In this document: positions 1 through 5,426 of the stretch, piece by piece
Position numbering within the stretch: the stretch's first letter is position 1
Layout: each line of letters starts with the position of its first letter
Assembly (NCBI GenBank): GCA_020441345.1
Contig: JAGRMK010000249.1
Coordinates: 1 to 5,426 of the forward strand
Origin: Paracoccaceae bacterium
Lineage (GTDB): Bacteria > Pseudomonadota > Alphaproteobacteria > Rhodobacterales > Rhodobacteraceae
Length of the DNA: 5,426 nt
Direction of reading: 5' to 3'
Notes under the pieces: model-generated
What the model was told of the DNA's origin: nothing
Seen by the model: the letters and a program-made list of their open reading frames with translations, nothing else
The model's database searches: none
Made by a program: the position numbers and the translations under genes

Positions 1-78
1 GCCAAGCGCGTCGGCCTTTTGAATATCGGCGGATCGACCACGACGATTGCCGCCTTTGTCGTCGGTCGCGGGGCCTGA
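1..78 (+). CDS. 3' end of an upstream gene, tentatively a thiolase-superfamily protein (partial)
   Basis: Reading from base 1 gives 25 codons ending in TGA at 76-78; the peptide contains LLNIGGSTTTIAAFVVGR. A hydrophobic strand, a Gly-Gly-Ser turn and another hydrophobic strand at the extreme C-terminus resemble the last beta-strands of thiolase-fold enzymes (acetyl-CoA acetyltransferase / SCP-x-like), where a Gly-Gly loop lies near the active site. This is a judgement from a very short fragment; another thiolase-fold enzyme such as a ketoacyl synthase III, or an unrelated protein, remains possible. The strongest evidence that it is coding is the clean open frame ending about 50 bases before an intrinsic terminator. 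If it is a thiolase, it would suit CoA-linked breakdown next to the oxygenase operon, although the terminator makes it a separate transcription unit. Confidence 0.5.
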   Translation, partial: AKRVGLLNIGGSTTTIAAFVVGRGA

Positions 79-127
79 GCCCGGCGCCGAACCGCCGAAA
101 CCCGTCGAAATCCGCCGCAAGACCAAG

Positions 128-159
128 CGCCGTTCCGCCAGCCGGAGCGGCGTTTTTTT
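128..159 (+). terminator. Intrinsic (Rho-independent) terminator of the upstream gene
   Basis: The arms 128-137 (CGCCGTTCCG) and 143-152 (CGGAGCGGCG) pair over 10 bp, with one G-T wobble at 133/147, around a 5-base loop CCAGC (138-142). Seven T residues follow at 153-159. A GC-rich stem followed by a T run on the + strand is a textbook intrinsic terminator. It lies 49 bases after the stop codon of the upstream gene, so it should end that transcript and separate it from the dioxygenase operon. Confidence 0.88.
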
Positions 160-188
160 ATGGTCGCAGAGGCGGTCGGAAAAGATTG

Positions 189-217
189 TTGACAGATGGA
201 TGTTTTCTCGGAATCAT
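189..217 (+). promoter_or_regulatory. Candidate sigma-70-type promoter of the dioxygenase operon
   Basis: TTGACA at 189-194 is a perfect -35 consensus. After a 17-base spacer, AATCAT at 212-217 matches four of six -10 consensus bases (TATAAT). The region from about 180 to 245 is clearly richer in A and T than the flanking genes, as expected for a promoter. It lies just downstream of the terminator and upstream of a good ribosome binding site. Transcription would start near 224, giving a leader of about 40 bases. No clear operator palindrome was found, so its regulation cannot be predicted. Confidence 0.6.
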
Positions 218-252
218 CGGTTCAATAACAGTATCTATTTCAGCCGCAGCCA

Positions 253-258
253 GAGGAG
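253..258 (+). promoter_or_regulatory. Ribosome binding site fixing the start of the first dioxygenase
   Basis: GAGGAG at 253-258 lies 7 bases before the ATG at 266. It decides the start: the reading frame stays open upstream to base 47, but that extension runs through the terminator and promoter, and none of its in-frame ATG codons was seen to have a comparable ribosome binding site. Confidence 0.85.
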
Positions 259-265
259 TCGATTC

Positions 266-1762
266 ATGAGCGTCGAAGTCATCAAGCGGTTCGAGGGGAA
301 TCTTGCACCCGGCGACCACCCCTATCTGCAAGGCCCCTGGGCCCCGCAGCACGAAGAGGTCAATGCCGATGATCTCGTTGTTCTTGAGGGGACGGTGCCC
401 ACGGATATTGACGGCGTCTATCTGCGCAACACCCAGAACCCGCTGCATCAGGCGCTGGAACGCTATCACCCGTTCGACGGCGACGGCATGATCCACATGG
501 CCGCATTCCGCGATGGCAAGGTGCAGTATCGCAATCGTTTTGTGAAAACCAAGGGCTTGCAGGCCGAGATTGAAAGCGGCACGCGGCTTTGGGCGGGGCT
601 GATGGAAAACCCGGCACTGTCGCAGCGGCCGGGCTGGGGGGCGCATGGCGCGCTGAAGGATGCGTCCAGCACCGATGTGGTGGTGCACGCGGGCAAGGCG
701 CTGACAACGTATTACCAATGTGGCGAAGGGTATCGGATGGACCCGCTGACCCTGGCCGAGGCGGGCATTCCCGACTGGTCGCCGGAAGATGGCATTTCCG
801 CCCATACCAAGGTGGACGAGGCGACCGGCGAACTCTTGTTCTTCAACTATTCGAAAAAGCCGCCCTACATGCATTACGGCGTCGTCGACCGGCACGACAC
901 GCTGGTGCATTACACACCGATCCCCCTGCCCGGCCCGCGTCTGCCGCATGACATGGCGTTCACGAAGAATTACGCGATCCTCAACGATTTCCCGCTGCAC
1001 TGGGATCCCGAGATGTTGAAGCGCGACAAGCATGTCGTGCGCTTCTACAAGGACAAGCCAAGCCGCTTCGCGGTGATCCCGCGCCGGGGCGGTGTTGAGG
1101 ACATCCAGTGGTTCGAGGCCGCGCCGACCTTCGTGCTGCATTGGCTCAATGCCTATGAAGAGGGCGACGAGATCGTGCTGGATGGCTATTTCCAGGAAGA
1201 CCCGATGCCCACCAATTACGAGGGCGCGAAACCGGGCTATGAACGGATGATGTCCTATCTGGATCAATACAAGATGGGCACCAAGCTGCACCGCTGGCGG
1301 TTCAACCTGAAGACCGGCAAGACCACGGAACAGCGGCTGGACGACCGGATCCTGGAATTCGGCATGTTCAACCAGAAATACGCGGGCCTGCCGTATCGCT
1401 ATGCCTATTCGGCGGTGCAGGTGCCGGGCTGGTTCATCTTCAACGGCTACGTCAAGCACGACCTGCAAACCGGCGAAAGCTGGCAGATACAACTGCCCGA
1501 GGGGCAATTCGCCAGCGAGGCGCCTTTTGCCCCGCGCGTCAACGCAAAGGACGAGGACGACGGTTATCTTGTGACCTTCGTCATCAACGAGACCACCGGC
1601 AAATCCGAGGTTGCGCTGATCGATTGCAAACGGTTCGAAGAGGGGCCGGTCTGTCGCGTGCAACTGCCGCATCAGATGGCCAGCGGCACGCATTCCTGCT
1701 GGGCGAATGGCGCGGATTTCCGCGATGGCGGGCTTCTGGCCCGCGCGGCGCTGGAGGGTTGA
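266..1762 (+). CDS. Carotenoid oxygenase family (RPE65-type) non-haem iron dioxygenase, copy 1
   Basis: The 498-residue protein has the usual length of bacterial carotenoid cleavage oxygenases, seven-bladed propellers holding Fe(II) on four His that split conjugated C=C bonds with O2 into two carbonyl products. All four expected ligands are visible: H180 (SAHTKVD), H228 (LPHDMAF), H292 (VLHWLNAYEE) and H476 (GTHSCW). The spacing is very close to Synechocystis ACO (183, 238, 304, 484). Other family motifs are FDGDGM at 70-75, the second-shell E364 (LEFGMF) and E418 (SEAPFAP), the latter 58 residues before the last His as in ACO. The first second-shell site appears to be Gln (Q151) instead of Glu. 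No signal peptide or membrane helix is seen, so it is probably cytosolic and may touch the membrane through a hydrophobic patch, as family members do. It is the first gene of the operon, and a divergent paralogue starts 3 bases after its stop. The substrate (carotenoid, apocarotenoid, stilbenoid or other) cannot be assigned. Confidence 0.95.
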   Translation: MSVEVIKRFEGNLAPGDHPYLQGPWAPQHEEVNADDLVVLEGTVPTDIDGVYLRNTQNPLHQALERYHPFDGDGMIHMAAFRDGKVQYRNRFVKTKGLQAEIESGTRLWAGLMENPALSQRPGWGAHGALKDASSTDVVVHAGKALTTYYQCGEGYRMDPLTLAEAGIPDWSPEDGISAHTKVDEATGELLFFNYSKKPPYMHYGVVDRHDTLVHYTPIPLPGPRLPHDMAFTKNYAILNDFPLHWDPEMLKRDKHVVRFYKDKPSRFAVIPRRGGVEDIQWFEAAPTFVLHWLNAYEEGDEIVLDGYFQEDPMPTNYEGAKPGYERMMSYLDQYKMGTKLHRWRFNLKTGKTTEQRLDDRILEFGMFNQKYAGLPYRYAYSAVQVPGWFIFNGYVKHDLQTGESWQIQLPEGQFASEAPFAPRVNAKDEDDGYLVTFVINETTGKSEVALIDCKRFEEGPVCRVQLPHQMASGTHSCWANGADFRDGGLLARAALEG

Positions 1763-1765
1763 GGC

Positions 1766-3250
1766 ATGGGGGTCGATCGCATTCCCGCCGAACAGGATTG
1801 GTTCGTGCCCAACGCCAGCATGGCCGGGCCCTTTGCGCCCGTCCACTCCGAGGTCGTTGCCCAGGATCTGCCGGTGATCGGCGAACTGCCCGCCGATCTG
1901 AACGGCCTGTATGTGCGCAACGGCCCCTCGCCCGCCCATGCCCCGCACGGCAAATATCACTGGTTCGACGGCGACGGGATGCTGCATTCCGTGCGGTTTC
2001 AGAACGGCACCGCCACCTATCGCAACCGCTGGGTGCAGACCGACGGGCTGAAGAACGACATCAAGGTCGGCGATGCCTTGTGGCCGGGGCTGAAGGAACG
2101 GATGCCGCAGGGTGTTCTGCCCGACGACGCGATGAAGAACACCTCGAACACCGATGTGACGTTCCACAACGGCAAGCTGTATTCGATGTGGTATCGCGGC
2201 GGCGCGGTGTATACCGTCGATCCGGTATCCTTGCAGACGCTGGGCAAGCTGGAACAGGATCCGCGCCTGATCGGGTTGCAGATCTCGGCGCATAGCCGGG
2301 TCGATGAGGAAACCGGCGAGTTCATCTTTTTCGCCTATGGCAACCGCCACCCGTTCATGCATTACGGGGTGATCGGCGCGGACGGCGCGTTGAAAACCTT
2401 CATGCCGGTGGAGCTGCCCGGCCCGCGCCTGCCGCATGATTGCGCGATCACGCCGAATTACACGATCCTGCACGATTTCCCGCTGATCAATAACCCCGAG
2501 GCGCTGGCGCGCGGGCGCTATTCGCTGGAGTTTCACCAGGACTGGCCAACCCGTTACGCGGTGATTCCGCGCCACGGCACGCCCGAACAGATCCGCTGGT
2601 TCGAATTCAAGCCGCGCTACATGCTGCATGTCGCGAACGCCTGGGAAGAGGTGAACGCGGCCGGTGAAACCGAACTGGTCATGCTGGGCACGCCCTATGT
2701 GAACCCGCGCGGCTATGACGGCGGGCTGGACGTGCAAAAGCTGCTGTTCACGATCGGCACCCAGGGCACGGATTACGAGCTGTATCAGTGGCGCATGAAC
2801 CTGACGACCGGGGCCACCCGCGAAGGGATCGTCGACGACATCCTGAATACCGAATTCCCGATGATCAACACCGCGTTCCAGGGCCGCAAGAACCGCTATA
2901 CCTATAACGTGCTGATGGGCCGGATGCGCACACTGGAGCAGCCGCATTTCGCCGGGCTGGTGAAATACGACCTGCAAACCGGCGCGGCTCTGGCCTATCA
3001 TCCCGGTGAAGGGTTCTGGTTCTCCGAGGCCCCCTTTGCCCCGCGCGACGGCGCCACCGCAGAGGACGACGGCTATGTCGTGGGCTTCGTGTGGAACGGG
3101 CAGGAAAACCGGTCCGAGGTCTGGGTGACCGACGCGCGCGACATCGCCAAGGGGCCGGTGGCCCGCGTGATCCTGCCGAACCGGGTGCCGCACGGGTTCC
3201 ATTCCTGCTGGGTGCGCGACGCGCAATTGCGCGCGGCGCAGGTGGCGTGA
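1766..3250 (+). CDS. Carotenoid oxygenase family (RPE65-type) non-haem iron dioxygenase, copy 2
   Basis: This 494-residue protein is a full-length paralogue of the preceding one and aligns with it end to end. Closely shared blocks include FDGDGM (67-72), YRNR, GPRLPHD, the FxxAVIPR-type segment, and EAPFAPR. The iron ligands are H176 (SAHSRVD), H224 (LPHDCAI), H288 (MLHVANAWEE) and H479 (GFHSCW). E363 (TEFPMI) and E421 (SEAPFAP) fill two second-shell positions. The third, by eye, is R144 (WYRGG) where ACO has Glu. The start is the ATG 3 bases after the upstream stop, with GGAGGG at 1753-1758 as its ribosome binding site, 7 bases away. No signal peptide is seen. It probably cleaves the same class of compound as copy 1, with different substrate or position preference, or forms heterodimers with it (inference). 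The C-terminus retains the RVPxGFH-type motif more faithfully than copy 1 does. The stop overlaps the next start. Confidence 0.95.
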   Translation: MGVDRIPAEQDWFVPNASMAGPFAPVHSEVVAQDLPVIGELPADLNGLYVRNGPSPAHAPHGKYHWFDGDGMLHSVRFQNGTATYRNRWVQTDGLKNDIKVGDALWPGLKERMPQGVLPDDAMKNTSNTDVTFHNGKLYSMWYRGGAVYTVDPVSLQTLGKLEQDPRLIGLQISAHSRVDEETGEFIFFAYGNRHPFMHYGVIGADGALKTFMPVELPGPRLPHDCAITPNYTILHDFPLINNPEALARGRYSLEFHQDWPTRYAVIPRHGTPEQIRWFEFKPRYMLHVANAWEEVNAAGETELVMLGTPYVNPRGYDGGLDVQKLLFTIGTQGTDYELYQWRMNLTTGATREGIVDDILNTEFPMINTAFQGRKNRYTYNVLMGRMRTLEQPHFAGLVKYDLQTGAALAYHPGEGFWFSEAPFAPRDGATAEDDGYVVGFVWNGQENRSEVWVTDARDIAKGPVARVILPNRVPHGFHSCWVRDAQLRAAQVA

Positions 3251-3657
3251 TGCTGAACGGAACCTGGCATCTGGTCGCCTGGGAAATCGAGACCGACGGG
3301 CGCATCACCCACCCGTTCGGACCGGATGCGACGGGGCTCTTGCATTACACCGACGATGGCGGCATGGCGGCTTGCATCGCGCGGGCCGGGCGTCCGCGTT
3401 GGTCCACCGGCACCCCGCGCTCTGCGCCCGACACCGAGCGTCTGGCGGCCTTTGAAAGCTTCTTTCACTATGCCGGCACCTGGCGCATGGCCGAGCAGGG
3501 CGGAAAGCCGGTGGTGGTGCATGGCGTGAGCCACAGCCTCAATCCCGATTTCGTCGGCACCGAACAGACCCGCCGCGTCGAACTGGACGGCGACGCCCTG
3601 ACCCTGTCGGCGCAGGAAGGCCCGCGTCACCATCGCCTGCGCTGGAGGCGCGGATGA
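3250..3657 (+). CDS. Small lipocalin-like domain protein (Lipocalin_5 type)
   Basis: The 135-residue protein is almost entirely one lipocalin-like domain. It opens with LNGTWHLVAWE (residues 2-12), the GxW signature of the first beta-strand. DATGLLHYTDDGGMAA (26-41), FFHYAGTWRM (71-80), SLNPDFVGTEQTR (96-108) and ELDGDALTLS (111-120) follow, ending in a basic LRWRRG tail. This is the order of conserved blocks in the bacterial Lipocalin_5 family (Pfam PF13924). Such proteins form a small beta-barrel and are presumed to bind hydrophobic ligands; few have a known function. There is no signal peptide, so it should be cytoplasmic. The ATG overlaps the stop of the second dioxygenase (TGATG) and has only a weak ribosome binding site (AGGTGG, 3240-3245), so translation is probably coupled. 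The frame is open upstream into the dioxygenase gene, but the domain begins exactly at this ATG. Its place between a cleaving enzyme and an aldehyde dehydrogenase suggests a carrier or accessory role (inference). Confidence 0.85.
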   Translation: MLNGTWHLVAWEIETDGRITHPFGPDATGLLHYTDDGGMAACIARAGRPRWSTGTPRSAPDTERLAAFESFFHYAGTWRMAEQGGKPVVVHGVSHSLNPDFVGTEQTRRVELDGDALTLSAQEGPRHHRLRWRRG

Positions 3658-5327
3658 AAGACCACGCAGCCACCCTGGCCCGCGCGCGCGAGGCCTGCGC
3701 GACCCGCGCCTACTGGTCGCCGTTTCCCGAGATGCCAAAGCTCTACCCGGATGTCGGCCGCGCCGCCCCGGCGGGAAAAGCGGCGTTTCAGGCCATGTCA
3801 GGGACGCAATTCGCGCTGGACCTGCCCGGCGTGACCGGCTGCACAGGCGAGGAAATCTCGCCCTATACCCGCGCGCCGTTGGGGATCAGCTATCCGCAAG
3901 CCGACCCTGACGCGCTGTTCGCCGCCGCCCGTGCCGCGCTCCCCGGCTGGGCGGCGGCGGATATCGACACCCGCCTGATGCTGCTGATGGAGGGGCTCGA
4001 CCGGCTTTACCGCGACCACCTGTTCACGCTGGTGCACGCGGTCATGCACACGGCCGGCCAAAGTTACAACATGGCCTATGCCGGGTCCGGGGTGAACGCG
4101 CTGGACCGGGGCATCGAGGCCTTGGTTTACGCCGAACAGGCAATGCGCGCGGTGACGCCCTCGGCCACCTGGGCGCGGCGGTTCGGCCCCGACGAGATCG
4201 CGCTGCACAAGACCTATCGCCTGGTGCCGCGCGGTGTGGCGGTGTGTTTCACCTGCGCCAGCTTTGCCACCTGGAACGCCTGGCCGTCGATGCTGGCCAG
4301 CCTGGCCACCGGCAACGCGGTGATCGTGAAACCGCACCCGGCCAGCGTGCTGCCGATGGCGATCACCGTGCGGGTGTTCCGCGCGCTGCTGGCGGAACGG
4401 GGGTTCGACCCGAACCTGGTGACGCTCTGCGTCGATACCCTGGCCGATCCGCTGGGCAAGGTTCTGATCAAGCACCCCGATTGCGCGATCGTGGATTTCA
4501 CCGGCTCGGCCCGGTTCGGCCACTGGGTCGAGGCCAACGCCCACCCCGCGCTGGCGTTTACCGAAACCTCGGGCTGCAACACCGTCGTTCTGGCCGGCGC
4601 GCAGGATCTGGACGCGGCCATCCGGTCGCTGGCGACGACAATGTGCATGTTTTCCGCGCAGATGTGCACCAGCCCGCAAAACGTCTATCTGCCGCCCGAA
4701 ATCGACACGCCGGACGGCCCGGTGCCGCGCGATACCGTGGCGCGGATGCTGGCCGATGCCATCGCCCGGCTGGTTGACGATCCGCGCCGCGCGGGGATGA
4801 TCCTGGCGACGATCCAGGCGCCGCAGACCCTGGCGCTGATCGACTGGGTGCGCGATCAGGCGGCGCAGCGCGGTCGCGTGCTGCTGGACAGCCGCGCCTA
4901 TCCGCACCCCGAATTTCCGAACGCCCGCACCGCGACGCCGCTTCTGGTGCAGGTCGGCAAGACGGCGCAGGATCTTTACGCCGAGGAACGCTTTGGCCCG
5001 ATCGGCTTTGTCATCGACTGCGACAGCGCCGAGGATGCCTTGTATCAGGCGACCACCGACGCGCGGCGAAACGGCGGGATCACCGGCTTTGTCTATGCCC
5101 GCGACGAGGGGTTCATCGCCGCCGCCGAAGACGCCTATGCGCGGGCCGGGGCGCAACTGACGATCAACCTGACGGGGGCGATGCCGCTGAACTTCGCCGC
5201 CGCTTACAGCGACTATCACGTCACCGGGCTGAACGGGGCGGGCAATGCGACCCTGACGACGCCGGGTTTCGTCGTGCCGCGCTTTGCCGTGGCGCAGTCC
5301 CGCCGACCCGTGGAGGGCACGCCATGA
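3654..5327 (+). CDS. paaN: PaaN-type aldehyde dehydrogenase (ALDH superfamily)
   Basis: The 557-residue protein resembles the stand-alone PaaN family (phenylacetic acid degradation protein PaaN), a branch of the NAD(P)-dependent aldehyde dehydrogenases that oxidise aldehydes to acids. The catalytic set is complete: C338 (AQMCTSPQN) as nucleophile and E304 (FTETSG) as general base, 34 residues apart as in classical ALDHs. Also present are N208 (TWNAWP), K226 (VKPHPAS), the FTGS cofactor-binding motif (282-285) and EERFGP (E445 to P449). Family-typical blocks include VMHTAGQSYNMAY near residue 125 and the C-terminal DYHVTGLNGAGNA segment. It lacks the C-terminal MaoC hydratase domain of the fused E. 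coli PaaZ (about 680 residues). No other phenylacetate genes are visible, so a role in that pathway is doubtful; oxidising an aldehyde made by the two dioxygenases is more consistent with context (inference). The start overlaps the upstream stop (ATGA), with GGAGG at 3644-3648. The gene symbol reflects family only. Confidence 0.88.
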   Translation: MKDHAATLARAREACATRAYWSPFPEMPKLYPDVGRAAPAGKAAFQAMSGTQFALDLPGVTGCTGEEISPYTRAPLGISYPQADPDALFAAARAALPGWAAADIDTRLMLLMEGLDRLYRDHLFTLVHAVMHTAGQSYNMAYAGSGVNALDRGIEALVYAEQAMRAVTPSATWARRFGPDEIALHKTYRLVPRGVAVCFTCASFATWNAWPSMLASLATGNAVIVKPHPASVLPMAITVRVFRALLAERGFDPNLVTLCVDTLADPLGKVLIKHPDCAIVDFTGSARFGHWVEANAHPALAFTETSGCNTVVLAGAQDLDAAIRSLATTMCMFSAQMCTSPQNVYLPPEIDTPDGPVPRDTVARMLADAIARLVDDPRRAGMILATIQAPQTLALIDWVRDQAAQRGRVLLDSRAYPHPEFPNARTATPLLVQVGKTAQDLYAEERFGPIGFVIDCDSAEDALYQATTDARRNGGITGFVYARDEGFIAAAEDAYARAGAQLTINLTGAMPLNFAAAYSDYHVTGLNGAGNATLTTPGFVVPRFAVAQSRRPVEGTP

Positions 5328-5426
5328 TGCCAAAACAGTCTCTGCGCCTGCCGGTTTTTGCCGCGCCGATGTTCCTGGTCTCTGGCCCGGATCTGGTGAT
5401 TGCCGCCTGCAAGGCCGGGATCGTCG
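5324..5426 (+). CDS. Nitronate monooxygenase-like flavoprotein, N-terminus (partial, runs off the window)
   Basis: 34 codons are visible. The peptide contains LRLPVFAAPMFLVSG followed by PDLVIAACKAGIV, matching the start of the nitronate monooxygenase / 2-nitropropane dioxygenase family of FMN-dependent TIM-barrel enzymes, where a Pro-Met pair after the first strand lies near the flavin and an Ala-Gly turn follows the first helix. Members oxidise alkyl nitronates, but many annotated ones have unknown substrates, and related folds include FabK-type enoyl reductases. The start is probably the ATG at 5324, which overlaps the previous stop (ATGA) with GGAGGG at 5312-5317 six bases upstream. A second in-frame ATG follows immediately at 5327, with 9-base spacing. 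Its coupling to the dehydrogenase gene places it in the same operon. The flavin-binding and catalytic residues further on are outside the window. Confidence 0.82.
   Translation, partial: MMPKQSLRLPVFAAPMFLVSGPDLVIAACKAGIV

Noticed and set aside
195..240. Possible operator repeats in the promoter region (CGGAATCAT / CGGTTCAAT; AATA...TATT)
   Set aside because: Matches are short and imperfect and could be chance in an AT-richer stretch; no symmetric operator of convincing length was found.
47..265. N-terminal extension of the first dioxygenase by 73 codons
   Set aside because: The extension crosses the upstream stop codon region, the terminator and the promoter, has an Arg/Ser-rich composition unlike the family, and no ribosome binding site as good as GAGGAG before 266 was seen. 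The protein from 266 has the normal family length.
158..3226. A 1022-codon open frame on the - strand spanning both dioxygenase genes and the promoter
   Set aside because: It is antisense to two well-supported genes. GC-rich codon bias removes stops from this antisense frame, and the two genes happen to be in the same frame (starts exactly 1500 bases apart), so the shadow continues across both. The translation shows no recognisable domain, and its apparent internal repeat is the echo of the paralogous genes.
3091..3249. Earlier start of the lipocalin-like gene inside the second dioxygenase gene
   Set aside because: The domain begins right at the ATG at 3250 (LNGTW). The upstream codons overlap the conserved end of the dioxygenase, including its last iron-binding His, and read as a shadow.
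266..3250. Long direct DNA repeat from the two neighbouring dioxygenase genes
   Set aside because: The similarity is at protein level between old paralogues. Only short blocks match at DNA level, so it is not a recent duplication or recombination repeat.
266..3250. Assignment as lignostilbene dioxygenases
   Set aside because: The family is right, but the Lys that contacts the substrate phenol in NOV1 (Lys134) appears to be Tyr in both proteins (Y150 and Y143) by eye alignment. A stilbene substrate is not excluded but cannot be claimed.
3798..5333. A 511-codon open frame on the - strand opposite the aldehyde dehydrogenase
   Set aside because: The + strand frame carries a complete set of ALDH catalytic motifs. 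The antisense translation is low-complexity, rich in Arg, Gly and His, and resembles no family.

Overview
The window is GC-rich with strong G/C preference at third codon positions. Every supported gene is on the + strand. Composition, codon style and the protein families suggest an alphaproteobacterium, plausibly Rhodobacterales or a sphingomonad relative; this is an inference, since no taxonomic marker gene is present.

Layout: positions 1-78 hold the last 25 codons of an upstream gene, tentatively a thiolase-superfamily protein. The 187-base gap that follows contains a strong intrinsic terminator (128-159) and then a sigma-70-type promoter (189-217) and a good ribosome binding site, so a new transcription unit begins here. 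Five genes follow with almost no space between them: a carotenoid-cleavage-type dioxygenase (266-1762), a second, divergent dioxygenase of the same family (1766-3250), a small cytoplasmic lipocalin-like protein (3250-3657), a PaaN-type aldehyde dehydrogenase (3654-5327), and the start of a nitronate monooxygenase-like flavoprotein (5324 to the window edge). The last three junctions are stop/start overlaps (TGATG, ATGA, ATGA) and the first is a 3-base gap, so the genes are almost certainly co-transcribed and translationally coupled.

How they may work together (inference): carotenoid-oxygenase-family enzymes split a conjugated C=C bond of a carotenoid, apocarotenoid, stilbenoid or related compound into two carbonyl products. 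The lipocalin-like protein could hold a hydrophobic substrate or product. The PaaN-type dehydrogenase could oxidise the aldehyde released, and an upstream thiolase, if that call is right, would fit onward CoA-dependent breakdown. The role of the flavoprotein is unclear. The set looks like a catabolic or detoxification operon for an alkene-containing hydrophobic compound. The substrate cannot be read from sequence.

Both dioxygenases keep all four iron-binding histidines and two of the three second-shell glutamates. At the third second-shell site one appears to have Gln and the other Arg. No RNA genes, mobile elements, CRISPR arrays or notable repeats were seen.
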